Shown here piece after piece: positions 19,745 to 30,567 of a stretch of DNA of 64,000 nucleotides. A model generated the notes under the pieces. The model was not told the DNA's origin. It ran no database searches and saw nothing but the letters and a program-made list of their open reading frames with translations. This DNA is from Vavraia culicis subsp. floridensis (taxonomy: Eukaryota; Microsporidia; Pleistophoridae): the NCBI RefSeq assembly GCF_000192795.1, contig NW_007360616.1, positions 1 to 64,000 of the forward strand, read 5' to 3'. The position numbers and the translations under genes are program-made. Every line of letters begins with the position of its first letter. Within the stretch, counting starts at the first letter, position 1.

Positions 19745-21445
19745 ATGCCGTCGCACAAAAAAGCGCACCTCCAGAAATTAAAACATATCCAGAAGAAGAA
19801 CGCAGCCGAACAGCAGCAGTACTCACGGCCCACCGGTCCATACAAACCACTGCTCATCCTTACGCCCTCGTCTCTTTGCAGCGGTACCACGTATCAGTGC
19901 AAAACACGCTACAAAGTAATGAATGCGCATGATTATTCCCCGCATGTTGTGCGCATGCTCTCCAAGGTATGCGTGACCGTAAGTTTTGATAGCAACGTAA
20001 GTGCTGATATAATGTGCTATGAGGGAGCAAGGCATGCAAGACGGGAGAAGGTGAGAGGAACATGGTGCCACATAGACGAGCTGTTTAAGTGCGCACGGTT
20101 TGTGAAAAGACGGTCTGAGGAGGTACCAGTGATTGTTGTGGATGAAGGAAAGGACGATGTGTACGAGGGATTGATTGATTACGAAATGATGAGCGATGAG
20201 GTTGTGGTTAACGGGATGAAGAGGTGCAAGGTGCTTGGTTTTGAGTATGTGGATGAAGTGGAAGGCTGTAATGAGCATTGCATGGGTTGTAACAGCATTG
20301 GTTACAGTGCATCGGGTATGAGCTGCGGGACTGGTGCTGATATGCCGACCTACAACAGTTTAATTCAGCAGATCGGGTCAAGCAGCTCAGCTGGACCAGC
20401 TGCTGAGGACACACCGACCCACAACAGTTTAATTCAGCAGATCGGGTCAAGCAGCACTCTTGCAACTGAGGATAGGCAGGCAGATAATACGATGCATGCC
20501 GTCGCTATGGAAGAGTGTTCGAACGATAATCCTCAGCCATCCTTCGTTACGCCCCTTATGCATTCACTCAAACACTACAAAGGAATAAAAGACCTGAAAA
20601 CGTGCACAATAAGCACCGGGTATTCGTTCAAGGTGCCAAAGACTGGAAAATTGAAGAGGTGTGAAAGACTCGTAAGAATACGGTTGAGTGAACGTTTCGA
20701 TGGCGGTGTGTTCTTCATTAGCAATGTTGTTGTCAAAGATGCGTTTTGCATCCTCAATGTACGGTTCGGTGAGCGAATGGACGAAGGGCTGGTGGATGAT
20801 AGAGAGAATTGCGGTGGGGATGGTAAAAATAGAGCGATTCCTAACAGAAACGAGGACAGAGAAGATGGCTGTGTTAGCGGTAGCATCGATGGGGTGGATA
20901 CGCAATCTGCTAGATGCGCTGATGTAGATTATACGGAGAGTGACAGCACAACAAGCCATGCAATTGCTCTTCAGGGGTATTCACTTGAGTACGGAATGTT
21001 CTTCCACAGTGTTACGCCGTACTTTACCGCAAACACCTCCTCATCCGTGTTCAAACTGCAGGATAAATCGCTTAAATCTGGTGTGGTGTCCTTCAAGGTG
21101 CCATACACACCAACAAACACCCCGCTCAGGCTTTTCCACAACCAGAACCTTGTTCTTTCCTCGAACACGTACGATCACAAAGAGCGCGTTATACTGGAAG
21201 AGCGTGTGATAACCGGCAAGCCTTACAAAGTGTACGGCACGTGGTGCAAAATCAAGAACATGTTTGGCTGCCGGGACGATGTGCTCTTCTTTAGATGCGT
21301 GAAGTTGGTTGGACGGGGCGGTAACGTGGGATGGATAAGGAGCAGTGTGGGGGTGAAAGGCGTGTTCAAGGCCGAGTTTGAAAGGCCTGTGAAACAAAGC
21401 GAGGTGATCAAAATGTGCGTTTATAGATTGGTTGAGATTGTGTGA
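19745..21445 (+). CDS. TSR1: ribosome biogenesis factor TSR1-like (40S maturation)
   Basis: A 566-aa protein with the BMS1/TSR1-type C-terminal region. From about residue 420 it shows LQGYSLEYGMFFHSVTPYF, then the VITGKPYKVYGTWCKIKNMF segment, and ends with a VGVKGVFKAEFERPVKQSE-type block, the conserved end of the DUF663/TSR1 family. The basic N-terminus (MPSHKKAHLQKLKHIQKKN) also fits TSR1, and there is no BMS1-like P-loop. TSR1 is a GTPase-like late 40S assembly factor that occupies the translation GTPase site. Yeast TSR1 is about 790 aa, so this copy is compact, with the GTPase-like domain strongly reduced. Two Ser/Asn-rich or Asp/Asn-rich inserts occur (about 185-275 and 355-405); the first contains a 23-residue duplication. 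CCC at 19733-19735 lies about 10 nt before the ATG. Confidence 0.78.
   Translation: MPSHKKAHLQKLKHIQKKNAAEQQQYSRPTGPYKPLLILTPSSLCSGTTYQCKTRYKVMNAHDYSPHVVRMLSKVCVTVSFDSNVSADIMCYEGARHARREKVRGTWCHIDELFKCARFVKRRSEEVPVIVVDEGKDDVYEGLIDYEMMSDEVVVNGMKRCKVLGFEYVDEVEGCNEHCMGCNSIGYSASGMSCGTGADMPTYNSLIQQIGSSSSAGPAAEDTPTHNSLIQQIGSSSTLATEDRQADNTMHAVAMEECSNDNPQPSFVTPLMHSLKHYKGIKDLKTCTISTGYSFKVPKTGKLKRCERLVRIRLSERFDGGVFFISNVVVKDAFCILNVRFGERMDEGLVDDRENCGGDGKNRAIPNRNEDREDGCVSGSIDGVDTQSARCADVDYTESDSTTSHAIALQGYSLEYGMFFHSVTPYFTANTSSSVFKLQDKSLKSGVVSFKVPYTPTNTPLRLFHNQNLVLSSNTYDHKERVILEERVITGKPYKVYGTWCKIKNMFGCRDDVLFFRCVKLVGRGGNVGWIRSSVGVKGVFKAEFERPVKQSEVIKMCVYRLVEIV
20345..20461. repeat. 69-bp in-frame tandem duplication inside TSR1
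   Basis: Units starting at 20345 and 20414 both encode the core HNSLIQQIGSSS/YNSLIQQIGSSS, with a diverging tail. The second copy is partial. It lies in a linker insert and preserves the frame. Confidence 0.85.
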
Positions 21446-23273
21446 GGTATCGTGCTGTTTTGGTCGTGGTGTGAATGGGAAGTGGGGTGTCTTACTTTGA
21501 TAAAGGTTTAATTTTGAAATGCGTATTGGTGCGGTGTTGTAATTCTGTTTACGCAGCGCTTACGCCCAATGTTCTCTTTACAGCCGTTGATCCATCGATT
21601 TGAACGGGGATTCCTCTTTGGTCCGTAATGCTGAACAGGATGTGCTTCTTGAAAGGTAGCATTTGGTGTATGTGCGTATAATGACTGGTACGATATGCTA
21701 TAAGGGAAGGATCAGCAATCGTTACCACTTATGCTATATGATGAGTAACAGATCGTCCACTGTTCCGAATACTCATACTTTCCCAGCAATGATTTACAAC
21801 GCTTTAAACACAAGAATATGTTGGATGAGTCCTCTCCGTTACAGGATGGTGTATAACATGACTTGCAGACAATCACAGCTGTTAATGCACCTTGATATTC
21901 AAAACGAAAATGCCCATGAACCAAGGGCCTCACGGCTGCCCAAAACTGAATGGAGTCTTGAAAAGATGATCTTGCCAACGCTATCAAAACGCGTGAGCTC
22001 AAAACAGAAATAATCCTTAGCATTGAATATAATTTAAGATAATTTGATGCTGTCGTTAAAGATCTTCAGCATTGGTATCTCCTGGTAGAAAACGTGCACA
22101 TCGGAGTTGTTTGATTTAGCAAATAATGCTTATCTTTTCGCTTCAGAAGATTTAAAATATTTACCTCGAGCACTGCACTCTTTCGAGTTACGCATTGCAA
22201 TCGCATTTAAAGACCTTGTTCTGCGGTATTGTGAGAGTTTCTCGCTCCAAAAACAATGCTCCTTGAGGCCATAGAGGTGCTCAGCGCTTGTGTGCTGTGA
22301 AATTATACTTAGCCCGACTCTCAGACAAAACGGTGCACATTACTAAATTTCTGCATGAATATCCCGTTGATTGGTAAAAACACTTTCATTAAACCACATT
22401 TTTACGAATTGGACTGTAAAAATATTTTAATCGATATAAATCTTTGCCTAGGAGCGTATTTTCTGTATGACGAGGTAGATAACGTTCTTGTGGTAAAAAA
22501 GTGCGTATGCTTAATTTCAAGCCAGATTTCCTCTCGCACAACTATTTGATGGTTGAAACAATCAGTACGTTGTAACATGAACTGTGCGCTTCACTTTTGA
22601 ATCGCGTTCTTCATTTTTGGTAATGGGGATTTAGTAGTGGATTACTTCGCAATATTTTCTATTTGGTTAATATGAAGGATGAACCACTGTAAAAGAAGAC
22701 TGTGCAAACACCTTCATCATCAAAAAAGCGTGTTTTGTTCAGTCAGTCATCTTTTCATGCTCCTTTGCTGCGATGAACTTGTTTGTTGCCGTGATACCTT
22801 TTAATTTTGTACGAATATTTTATTGCTCCACCTTTTAATGACAGATAATTAGTCATTTACGTAAAAAAGTATTTTTTAGGACATACCATTGAGTTGCACA
22901 GTTTACTTTCGTTTAAGAAGAAAAATATTACGCAACACTATCGAACACGAATTGGCGTATATCTGATCACAGTTGCCACCGAGTCTCAAGATAAGAAATG
23001 ATAAATTATCGTACAGCTGTGTACGAACTATGGGCACACATTCAACATGGTGGCCTACAAAACGTTATTACCAATTTAGAATTTACAGCAAAATTTGTAC
23101 GTGTTACTACAGGTATGCTTGCCATATCACATAGTGCTACCTTCGATACTTAGGCCAAATATAGCACAAATCAATCTAATGTCTTTCACGTCACACGTCA
23201 ATCATTTACCGCATACGAACATCGTCATATACTCTAATATATTTAATATAAAATAAGAACAGACGCTCCTCTT
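21446..23273. other. intergenic, 1.8 kb, unassigned open scraps
   Basis: Both strands carry open stretches of 60-115 codons (21663-22013 plus, 21712-22023 minus, 22355-22549 plus) without start context or family signal. On the minus strand, 21553-21657 holds a 35-codon ATG frame with a protein-like run (SITDQRGIPVQIDGSTAVKR). It has no partner sequence upstream because a stop lies about 30 codons before the ATG. Confidence 0.35.
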
Positions 23274-24665
23274 ATGCTATCTGCACTGCTCTTCAATTTA
23301 AAATTGCTTCACAACTTATTCTTCAACAGCGAGCTGAGAACGGTGGCAGCCAACATCAACAGAGCGTTTTACTTCAACTTGGACGGTTCGATTATACACG
23401 GCTACTCCCACAATGAATATGTGAGCGCTTTTCTTGCGATTTCATCCGGTTTGCAAGCACGTTTTGAAAAGTTGGATATCATAGATGACCATGAAATTTA
23501 CGCAATGTTCCAATCCGTATGTGACAACGCACCAGCGGATTCGTACTATAACCCGCGGTATTTGAAGCAGTTCGCCAATGATGTAAAGCTTTCTATTGAG
23601 AAAGAACGCAAGCTGAGGGTGCGTAGTAAACGTTATCAGGCAGCAAGGCTTGTAGGTGGCAAGCTTCGCAGTGTAACGTGTTTTGACAGTGAAAAAGCCG
23701 CAAAAATTGTTGTGAACCTGATATTAGAGATAACAAACCATGATTATGATGACTATATGACAATTTTTAGCTATGATTTTCGAAGCAAATGCAAATGTGA
23801 ATCTGGGAATGATAAGGCGACAGAGACGGTACGCTTGCTGTTCGCAACTTTAAAAGGAAGATATTTTTCGTTAGGTCGCACTGATTCGTGCTGTTGCAGG
23901 TTGGCACGTCTTACTCGCACTGCATTGCAAAAACCTACCAAGGAAAGCAGCACAAACAGTAATATGCCCATGCTTAGCCGTATTCGAAGAGCATTACGAG
24001 ATAAGTTTGGAAAAAAGAACCGCCTGATTGAACCTAACGAATATTGTAAGCCGCAATGCGCCGGTAAAATGAGCAAGTATCTAAAACAGGTTATGTATTT
24101 TGCCGTTGATCCTAATTACGAAGCTTTTAGACAGCCAGACAGTCTCATTACAACCCTAAATGAATACGCACATTTTAACCAAAGCCCAAACAACGTAATA
24201 ATAATTAACATCGACCTGAACGATTTGATAATGCAAGGGCTCATGCAGCTTAATTCCACGAAAAATTTCTCAAGGAATAGTTTTTTGTCCATTGCCTTTT
24301 TAAATGATACTTGTCACGGCGAAGCAAGCCTACTATTCCGTAATTTTCTGCTTTTTGTCGAACAGCTGGTCAATTATCACCGGCAAAGCAACTATTTTAT
24401 CTTAGTTTTGAAAGAGTTTTGTGCACCGGAGCAGATCAACTCGTCTAATGCAATTGGCAAATACCACACTGCCAGTCAGCTCAAAGACATTTATAAATCA
24501 CTGAAACAAAAGATCAAGGCCCTGTGCAACGCAAAGCCAAAGATGAGCAATGTGCTGTTCTTCAATTACAAAGATTTTAACTATGAACAAGCATTGAGCC
24601 AGATTTGTAGAAGTAGCAGATTTTTTGTAAAGAACAAGTGTGGCGATACCTGTATTTGTGACTGA
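23274..24665 (+). CDS. unassigned 463-aa protein (faint ubiquitin-protease-like layout)
   Basis: A single long ATG frame with good amino-acid composition. The N-terminus MLSALLFNLKLLHNLFFNSELR is hydrophobic and could be a weak signal or, alternatively, the helix after a USP cysteine box. Later features are a Cys cluster (KCKCESG, then DSCCCR), a basic stretch (LSRIRRALRDKFGKK at about 236-250), and a C-terminal FFNYKDFNYEQALSQICR...CGDTCICD. The spacing (helix with NSELR, CxC...C, VIIINIDLNDL, terminal FFNYKDF) faintly recalls ubiquitin-specific proteases. The catalytic GNTCYMNS box is not present, so any such protein would be inactive. I do not assign a function. No CCC precedes the ATG. 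Confidence 0.65.
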   Translation: MLSALLFNLKLLHNLFFNSELRTVAANINRAFYFNLDGSIIHGYSHNEYVSAFLAISSGLQARFEKLDIIDDHEIYAMFQSVCDNAPADSYYNPRYLKQFANDVKLSIEKERKLRVRSKRYQAARLVGGKLRSVTCFDSEKAAKIVVNLILEITNHDYDDYMTIFSYDFRSKCKCESGNDKATETVRLLFATLKGRYFSLGRTDSCCCRLARLTRTALQKPTKESSTNSNMPMLSRIRRALRDKFGKKNRLIEPNEYCKPQCAGKMSKYLKQVMYFAVDPNYEAFRQPDSLITTLNEYAHFNQSPNNVIIINIDLNDLIMQGLMQLNSTKNFSRNSFLSIAFLNDTCHGEASLLFRNFLLFVEQLVNYHRQSNYFILVLKEFCAPEQINSSNAIGKYHTASQLKDIYKSLKQKIKALCNAKPKMSNVLFFNYKDFNYEQALSQICRSSRFFVKNKCGDTCICD

Positions 24666-25150
24666 ATGTTTGTGGGAGGATCACAATCGAAAATTGCAGT
24701 TTGAGAATAAACTTGCGTAAAACCACTTTACACCGAAATAACTTTTGAACAGAAATAATGTTGCATGTTCTGTGAGGCGGTACTGCTATGACCTGAGTGA
24801 CACGTGAGAGGAGATAAATAAACGTATTTTAAAAAAGGTATTCGGATGACTCGCCATTGTTTCATAGCACAAGTTTGTTTGCCCTATCCCTGCAGTTAAA
24901 AAACATTTCATAATTCAACATCAAACAGACCGTCTTTCTACAATTGCATAGATATCTGCAACAATTTATTCGTGCTCACAGATACCGCTGTTTGCAATTT
25001 AATGGTTAATAATGTGGACGCTCACACTCTTGAGCGTGTGCGTTTTATCCTTTTTTCACAAAAGCATTTTGCGTTTCAGAAGTGTAAAAAGAGTCAACAG
25101 AACATGTCCAGTTCATAAGAATATCGCTATAAAAATAAGTATAATTAAAA
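24666..25150. other. convergent 3' spacer
   Basis: Lies between the unassigned gene (+) and trehalase (-), where both transcripts should end. AT-rich; AAATAAAC occurs near 24815. No gene seen. Confidence 0.5.
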
Positions 25151-27175
25151 TTATATGATCTCAACCGGATTTGCCTTTGTTCCCACCTCAAATAATATAT
25201 CAAGGCTTGGTTTTATCTCGTTATTCCCATCTGCCTTGTTAGTCTCTCCTAGTTCCTCGTTGTATGCCTTCTGGACCAGCAGCTCGACAATCTCTTTGAA
25301 CTCCTTCTGATGATCGTATGCCTCTGCAAGCTGATCCTTGAACTTGGAAATAAAGCTGAGTGCTGTTCCGTTCGTCCATCCAAATCCTGTCTGCGCAGCA
25401 TATTCACCACCCTCACCGGTGAATCCGAGCTGCTCTGCGTTGTATTTCTCGTAAAATACGCCTTTTTGTTTGAACCCAACGCTCACCGAGTTGTAAAATG
25501 CCCTGGCTATCTGCAATGCCATCTTATGCTCACCTTTGCTGTACAAAAATTCCACAATCAAGAATTGGTGCGGCGCCCACACGTTCGGGAAGTCCCACTG
25601 CTGTCCGGTGTCTTTCCCTGGTCCGCTGACAGGCACACCACCAATGTAGCTGAACAATTCTTTCTGATAGCTCTGCAGAACGTTGTAAATATTGCCTGTT
25701 GGCGGTTCGACTCCCATGATAAGAGGGAAAACATTCGAAAAGTAGAATCGGCGCGCCACAAACTTGTTGTTTTCGGTGTCATAGTCATTCCATGAACTCA
25801 CGTCCTTGTTCCACAGCACTTGGTTGATAGCTTCCATTCTTTTTAGCGATAGATCACCGAACTTCCTTGCCTCGTCGTGTCTGCCTGCCCTTTTGAGCAA
25901 TGTTGAGATTATTTGCTCGTCCTTGAACAGGATAGCGTTAAGATCTGCCGGAATTTGGTTGTACGCATTTATCGTCGAAATGTCGCTCTCATCTTTGAAC
26001 CACCTACTCGAAAAGTCCCATCCAGACTCAGCACCGGACTTGAGATTGCTGTAAACTTCGCGTTCCGAGAGTTTCTGCTGTGAGAGATACGTATGCATGT
26101 CCTCGCTCAGCGATTCAGGCCTTGGAAAGTCTGTTGTCACGTGAAAATAATTAAGCTTGTGGAGTTTGCCGTCACGTCCCTTAACGAGCACAGACCTGTA
26201 CTTATCAAAGAAAGCGTACTCCTTCAGTGCCATTTCCAGTCCCTTGTTCAAGATCAGCTTGTTATATTTACCACCGTCCAGGTCAAGCATCTTGAGAAGC
26301 ATCAGGGGGAAGAATGGCGGCTGTGACCTGTACATGTAGTACTTACGTGTGCCGTTCGGGATGTATCCCAGTGTGTCTATGATGTGCATGAAGTTTTTGA
26401 TGATGTTGCTTGCTGTTTTATCCATCTTTGATACCACGAGACCTTCGAGGATGAAGTATGTGTCCCAGTAGTAAAATTCTCTGAACCTTCCACCTGGCAC
26501 TATGAACGGGTGCGGGAGGTTCAGCAATGTCGATTCGTGCCCCTTTTTCACCACAGCAACTCTGCTCAGCTCTTTCCACATCCTGTTCAATCCTAGCGTA
26601 ACATCTCTTACGTCTTCGTTGGCGATGCTGCTCAGGAACGGCGGCTCGTCTTTATAGTCGTCAAGCGGATGTTCGGTCAGATCACTGCCGGGAGCCTCGA
26701 AGTTCTCGTCGATGAATTTCTGCAAAGCGTGCACCTTGTCTTTGTCACCTGATTTAGGCTGCATCTTCATAACGTACGCCATCAACGTTCCTAGATCTTC
26801 CTTCGTGTCGTATTGTTCGTCAGTTGCAACGAAACGGTCAATCCCAAGTTCCTTCTGCAACTTCTCAAAATCATGGCTTATGTCCTTAATCGGTCTTTTT
26901 GTTGGCCTGTCGACAAAATCCTTTGAGTCTGAATTTGGCAGAAATAGTTGTGCTGCCAGCAGCAGATTAAAGTCTGTGTATGTCGATACATGCTTCACCA
27001 AATCATTCATGTTTCTGGGGCCCATTGCCATTAAGTCGTCATCAGAAGTATTTGTACCATCTATTTTGTCAGAGGTGCGCGGTGAGAGTACCTTGGTAGG
27101 CTTTGGAAGCGTGCCTGTTTTCTCAGCCGTCAATCGAAATGAGAGTGCCAAATTGGCAAGACATAAAATTAGCAT
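25151..27175 (-). CDS. secreted trehalase (GH37)
   Basis: A 674-aa alpha,alpha-trehalase that hydrolyses trehalose to two glucoses. The true start is ATG 27175 (upstream codons are non-ATG), giving the signal peptide MLILCLANLALSFRLTAE. Both family signatures are present: PGGRFREFYYWDTYF at about 225-239 (signature 1) and QQWDFPNVWAPHQ in the C-terminal third (signature 2). ESGWDFSSRWF contains the catalytic acid Asp region, and GEGGEYAAQTGFGWTNG carries the basic Glu side. The (alpha/alpha)6 barrel is full length. The secretion signal places it outside the cytosol (spore wall, periplasm-like space or host). Microsporidia store trehalose in spores, and its breakdown has been linked to germination; this role is inference. 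No C-tract precedes the ATG. Confidence 0.95.
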   Translation of the reverse strand: MLILCLANLALSFRLTAEKTGTLPKPTKVLSPRTSDKIDGTNTSDDDLMAMGPRNMNDLVKHVSTYTDFNLLLAAQLFLPNSDSKDFVDRPTKRPIKDISHDFEKLQKELGIDRFVATDEQYDTKEDLGTLMAYVMKMQPKSGDKDKVHALQKFIDENFEAPGSDLTEHPLDDYKDEPPFLSSIANEDVRDVTLGLNRMWKELSRVAVVKKGHESTLLNLPHPFIVPGGRFREFYYWDTYFILEGLVVSKMDKTASNIIKNFMHIIDTLGYIPNGTRKYYMYRSQPPFFPLMLLKMLDLDGGKYNKLILNKGLEMALKEYAFFDKYRSVLVKGRDGKLHKLNYFHVTTDFPRPESLSEDMHTYLSQQKLSEREVYSNLKSGAESGWDFSSRWFKDESDISTINAYNQIPADLNAILFKDEQIISTLLKRAGRHDEARKFGDLSLKRMEAINQVLWNKDVSSWNDYDTENNKFVARRFYFSNVFPLIMGVEPPTGNIYNVLQSYQKELFSYIGGVPVSGPGKDTGQQWDFPNVWAPHQFLIVEFLYSKGEHKMALQIARAFYNSVSVGFKQKGVFYEKYNAEQLGFTGEGGEYAAQTGFGWTNGTALSFISKFKDQLAEAYDHQKEFKEIVELLVQKAYNEELGETNKADGNNEIKPSLDILFEVGTKANPVEII

Positions 27176-29613
27176 TGAATGCCTATGTCTGTGAGTATTT
27201 AAACCTTTTACCAAACACCATGTTTCAGAATTTATGAATTAATTTGACTATTCATCAGAAGATCTTTTAGTTCTTATCTTTCTGATAGATGGTGATTATT
27301 TGTGCAGATTTGATCGTATCTTGCTCATCTTATCGGTATGTTTGTGAAGTGACAATACCTTGGCAAGAAATGGCAGTGGCACGGTTTATTTCTCCGAAGT
27401 ATGCCACTATACCGGTACTTCGTGACAAGCCACGGCATATGATCAGAGACAAGCTATGATCATTTCCAAACGACAATCCACGACTAAAGAAATGCATTCC
27501 AAAGCATTTGCTGGCGAGAATGTGGTAATGAAGAAAATGTACGTTTTTTCTATCGCTATATGTGCTTTGATGAGTTATGGCATGTTATCGTGTTTACACA
27601 CCCATATCAGAGCACAGTTCTTGACACCTGTAACAAGGCTTAGAATCCTTCAAGAGAAGAATACCCCGTACACACGAAAAAACATAAATCATACGAAAAC
27701 AGGTGATGACCAATTAATTAAAAACAGATGATGGCATATTTTGATAACCTGGAACAGCCAATCAAGTAACCGACCATGGATGGTTTATTAAAGATTTGTT
27801 CCGTGGTAAGGATTCGATACAAAAGAATTAACTGCACTGAAAAGCGTAGGTCCCAGGTATTAGCTGTTAGTACCGCAATGCTATGTTTCGGTTGCAACCT
27901 TTCCCTGTTTTTGTAAACACATGTTTAGTTCGTTGCTATACACGACATTGCAATTCTTTAGCAAGTCATCCACCGATTGATGCAAGTCAAAAGATTTTAC
28001 AAAAGTATCACAGTGATAAGCATGGCAAGAAATAGCTTATCTAATTAAAATCAATCATTTTTACCAATAACATTAACTCATTGTGTCTTCGAAATATTTT
28101 GACCTGCTTTAGCACAATTTATACCAAACTGTTGTCTTGATGAACTGATCGCGAAGCATGAGCTAATACGGCAGTTCCTGACGAAATAACCAAACGCTTG
28201 ACCAGCAACCAACACCTATAACTGATATCGTTGCTGAACACCGTATCCATAGCGGATAAACTCGTAACACGGTTCTTCCTATGGAGAGGTGTTTGCTAGC
28301 TTGTAAAAGCAATTAACAAATACCAAATCGCACTTTTTAGTCTTCGAAATGAATAACGGAATAGAAAAGTGCATTCGTGCTGTGCAGATGGATAAACGTA
28401 CTTTTACTGGAGGAATGAAAAATTTGAGGATTAGATGCGTGTGCATGCCGATCATTTGCGATTTATGAACAGCGTAAACACTCGTAGGAGATTCAAAAAT
28501 GTAGCTGTGTGCGAATGGCACATGCCATTGTTCTTGTCACAGAAAGCGCGGTATTTGAGCATGGCATGAGACGGCAATTCTACTAATTATGCTTTAATTA
28601 CTGATAATTAGTTGATACGGATCGTTAATAGCACGTTATTCCGAAATAAAAGCACGCCATGACTACGATTAATTAATTACTTTTGGTTTATTAAATACAT
28701 GTCTTCACACCACACATCACAGATATTATTCAAAAAGTAATTCTCCACGTTGGTAAAAACGTAGAACACATGTTTGATCAATGTTCATCGGCTGATTTGT
28801 GCATTTCAAAACGAGGATCTACAAATCAAGAACAGACTAAAAATGGCGTACATGATGAATAGGAGCGATTAATTCTCGTACTGCAGGTGGTAGAGATTTG
28901 CACAAAAATTGCCCTACTAATACGGAACAAAAATTGTTTAAAAATACATCGAGCTGACCTGAACAAACAGGCTGTTCTTTTCTTCACATGAACAAATGAA
29001 CAAAATATCTTTGATTGGGATGATAAGTTCACAACCACAGGAACATAAAAACTATTTTGAAGGCTTTGAATCAGCTCGGGCATTACTGACGGTTTGTACG
29101 AAGATAATGATGAATTAGGGTTACAGGTAATAACATTGTGTAAGCAATACCTGTTCAGATGGTATAGTTCGTTGCAATGAATAGACAAGTTTTAGTGAAC
29201 AAACTGAACAATACTATCATATGAAGCGATAGTGTTGTGATGCTTCTCAATTCGTTAAATAAATTGTAGCGCTGATCTTTGACCTGTCACAGAGGCGTAC
29301 ATATGCATGTTATACAACATTTTTGAGGCAATAAGTAACTTTATATGCTTTTATTTCGTACGGACTTGTTTTAAAGCAGTTTGTTTCATTTCATACGATG
29401 TCCCAACAGCACGGCAGCGATGAAAGAACGGCTTTAGATCCTTTATCAATGGCATTCTGCAGGAATAGGCACTACGTATGCCGAGAGCTATCTAATAACA
29501 ATTTATATTTTCTATTAAAATAATTCTATTTAAAGATCAATTAACCGCCTTTCTTGTTTTACGAATCATCAATTTCATAACATAATGTATTTATTTAACT
29601 TATAACTGCTCTT
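27176..29613. other. intergenic, 2.4 kb
   Basis: Contains a possible small signal-peptide ORF at 27528-27731 (listed). Other open stretches (28279-28521 and 28826-29188, minus) have random-looking composition. No repeats or RNA genes recognised. Confidence 0.4.
27528..27731 (+). CDS. possible small secreted peptide, 67 aa
   Basis: The ATG at 27528 gives MKKMYVFSIAICALMSYG, a textbook-looking signal peptide, followed by a short polar basic tail ending KTGDDQLIKNR. An in-frame ATG at 27456 would add 24 polar residues and bury the signal. It is divergent from trehalase by about 350 bp. There is no family and no promoter motif. Signal-like peptides are common by chance in AT-rich DNA, so the call is tentative. 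Confidence 0.3.
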   Translation: MKKMYVFSIAICALMSYGMLSCLHTHIRAQFLTPVTRLRILQEKNTPYTRKNINHTKTGDDQLIKNR

Positions 29614-30150
29614 TCATCTCTTCGCCATAACCTCGTTTAACACACCCCGTATTCTCTCCACTTCTTCCCTACACTTCACCTCAACTACCTCCAACCACTT
29701 TTTGTCAAACTCTCCGTTCCCAAAGATTCCAATCAACCTGCAATTATTGCGCAGCACCAAATGATACATGCGCATGGCATCGCAAAGCGTGATTCCGACC
29801 AGAAAATACGACAGAGGAACACCAACTTGCAAAACAGTTATCGATACAGCGCTCACCAGCTCGCCAAAGCACTCCTCAGTTCCTTTAAAAATATGAACTT
29901 TTACAACGAGTTGGCACTTCGGATGCTTGAACAAGGGACCGAAATATTTCTCAAGATGGTGTTTGAAAACACCGCGGTTGCTGATAACTTTTAGCGAGTT
30001 ACTGTCCTCAGCGTTATTTGCGAGTGTTGATGAAACGTAAAACCGGGATGTGGGCGTGCTGTGGAAGTAAGCTGGCATAGGGGCAACGAAATCAAATGCG
30101 TTAATTTGCATCGGTGAGAAAAGAAGCGGTGGCAGTGCTATTGATGCCAT
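29614..30150 (-). CDS. RNase PH-like exosome core subunit (RRP46/MTR3 type)
   Basis: 178 aa. An N-terminal strand region (about 1-40) is followed by a conserved-looking central block: HLEKYFGPLF, then QLVVKVHIFKG (about 80-90), then LVSAVSITVLQVGVPLSYFLVGITL (98-122). This corresponds to the RNase PH fold elements v.v.vl.dDG and aain..slAL.dagip. The acidic residues of active phosphorolytic enzymes are not evident, as expected for eukaryotic exosome ring subunits, which are structural. It is shorter than typical members (about 220-280 aa). Role: one of six PH-like ring subunits of the RNA exosome in 3'-5' RNA decay and rRNA processing. RRP46 versus MTR3 cannot be settled by eye. Confidence 0.65.
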   Translation of the reverse strand: MASIALPPLLFSPMQINAFDFVAPMPAYFHSTPTSRFYVSSTLANNAEDSNSLKVISNRGVFKHHLEKYFGPLFKHPKCQLVVKVHIFKGTEECFGELVSAVSITVLQVGVPLSYFLVGITLCDAMRMYHLVLRNNCRLIGIFGNGEFDKKWLEVVEVKCREEVERIRGVLNEVMAKR

Positions 30151-30567
30151 GTCGTGGTACTAAACGTGTTGTCCAACATAAAAAAGAGAAGAGTCTCATC
30201 TTTGCCGTTTAACTTTCATTCTTTTATTGAACGTATTTATTTTATCGTCACAGGTAATCAAACATGGTCTTTTCGTATCAACACGGAGAAACCGTTCTTT
30301 TACGGCTACAGAGCTTGTCTACGATCATTAAACTCAACATACCGGCACTGAAACTGGTTTTAAACAGGGGCAATTTCTCTTAAATGGGGAATTTTTGCCG
30401 GTCTACAAAGCAAACACTAAATTTACCTTCCACCTCAGTTACGCCTCACCGCGATACCACAGGCTAACGGAACGGTCACCGTGTGGCTGTGCATTTCTCC
30501 ACGCGCAAGAATGCTGCTCTGCAAAAATTAGAAAACGGGCTAGAAAGACGAATACAACCGATTTAAA
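30151..30567. other. short intergenic between exosome subunit and MCM4
   Basis: About 420 bp between two minus-strand genes; it serves as the MCM4 3' region and the exosome gene promoter. No CCC/GGG start tract adjoins the exosome ATG. Nothing else seen. Confidence 0.5.

Noticed and set aside
27176..27214. Longer trehalase N-terminus starting at 27214
   Set aside because: The codon there is TTG. The ATG at 27175 gives a proper signal peptide. The same reasoning moved the starts of the proteins ending at 124, 6914, 36945 and 39863.
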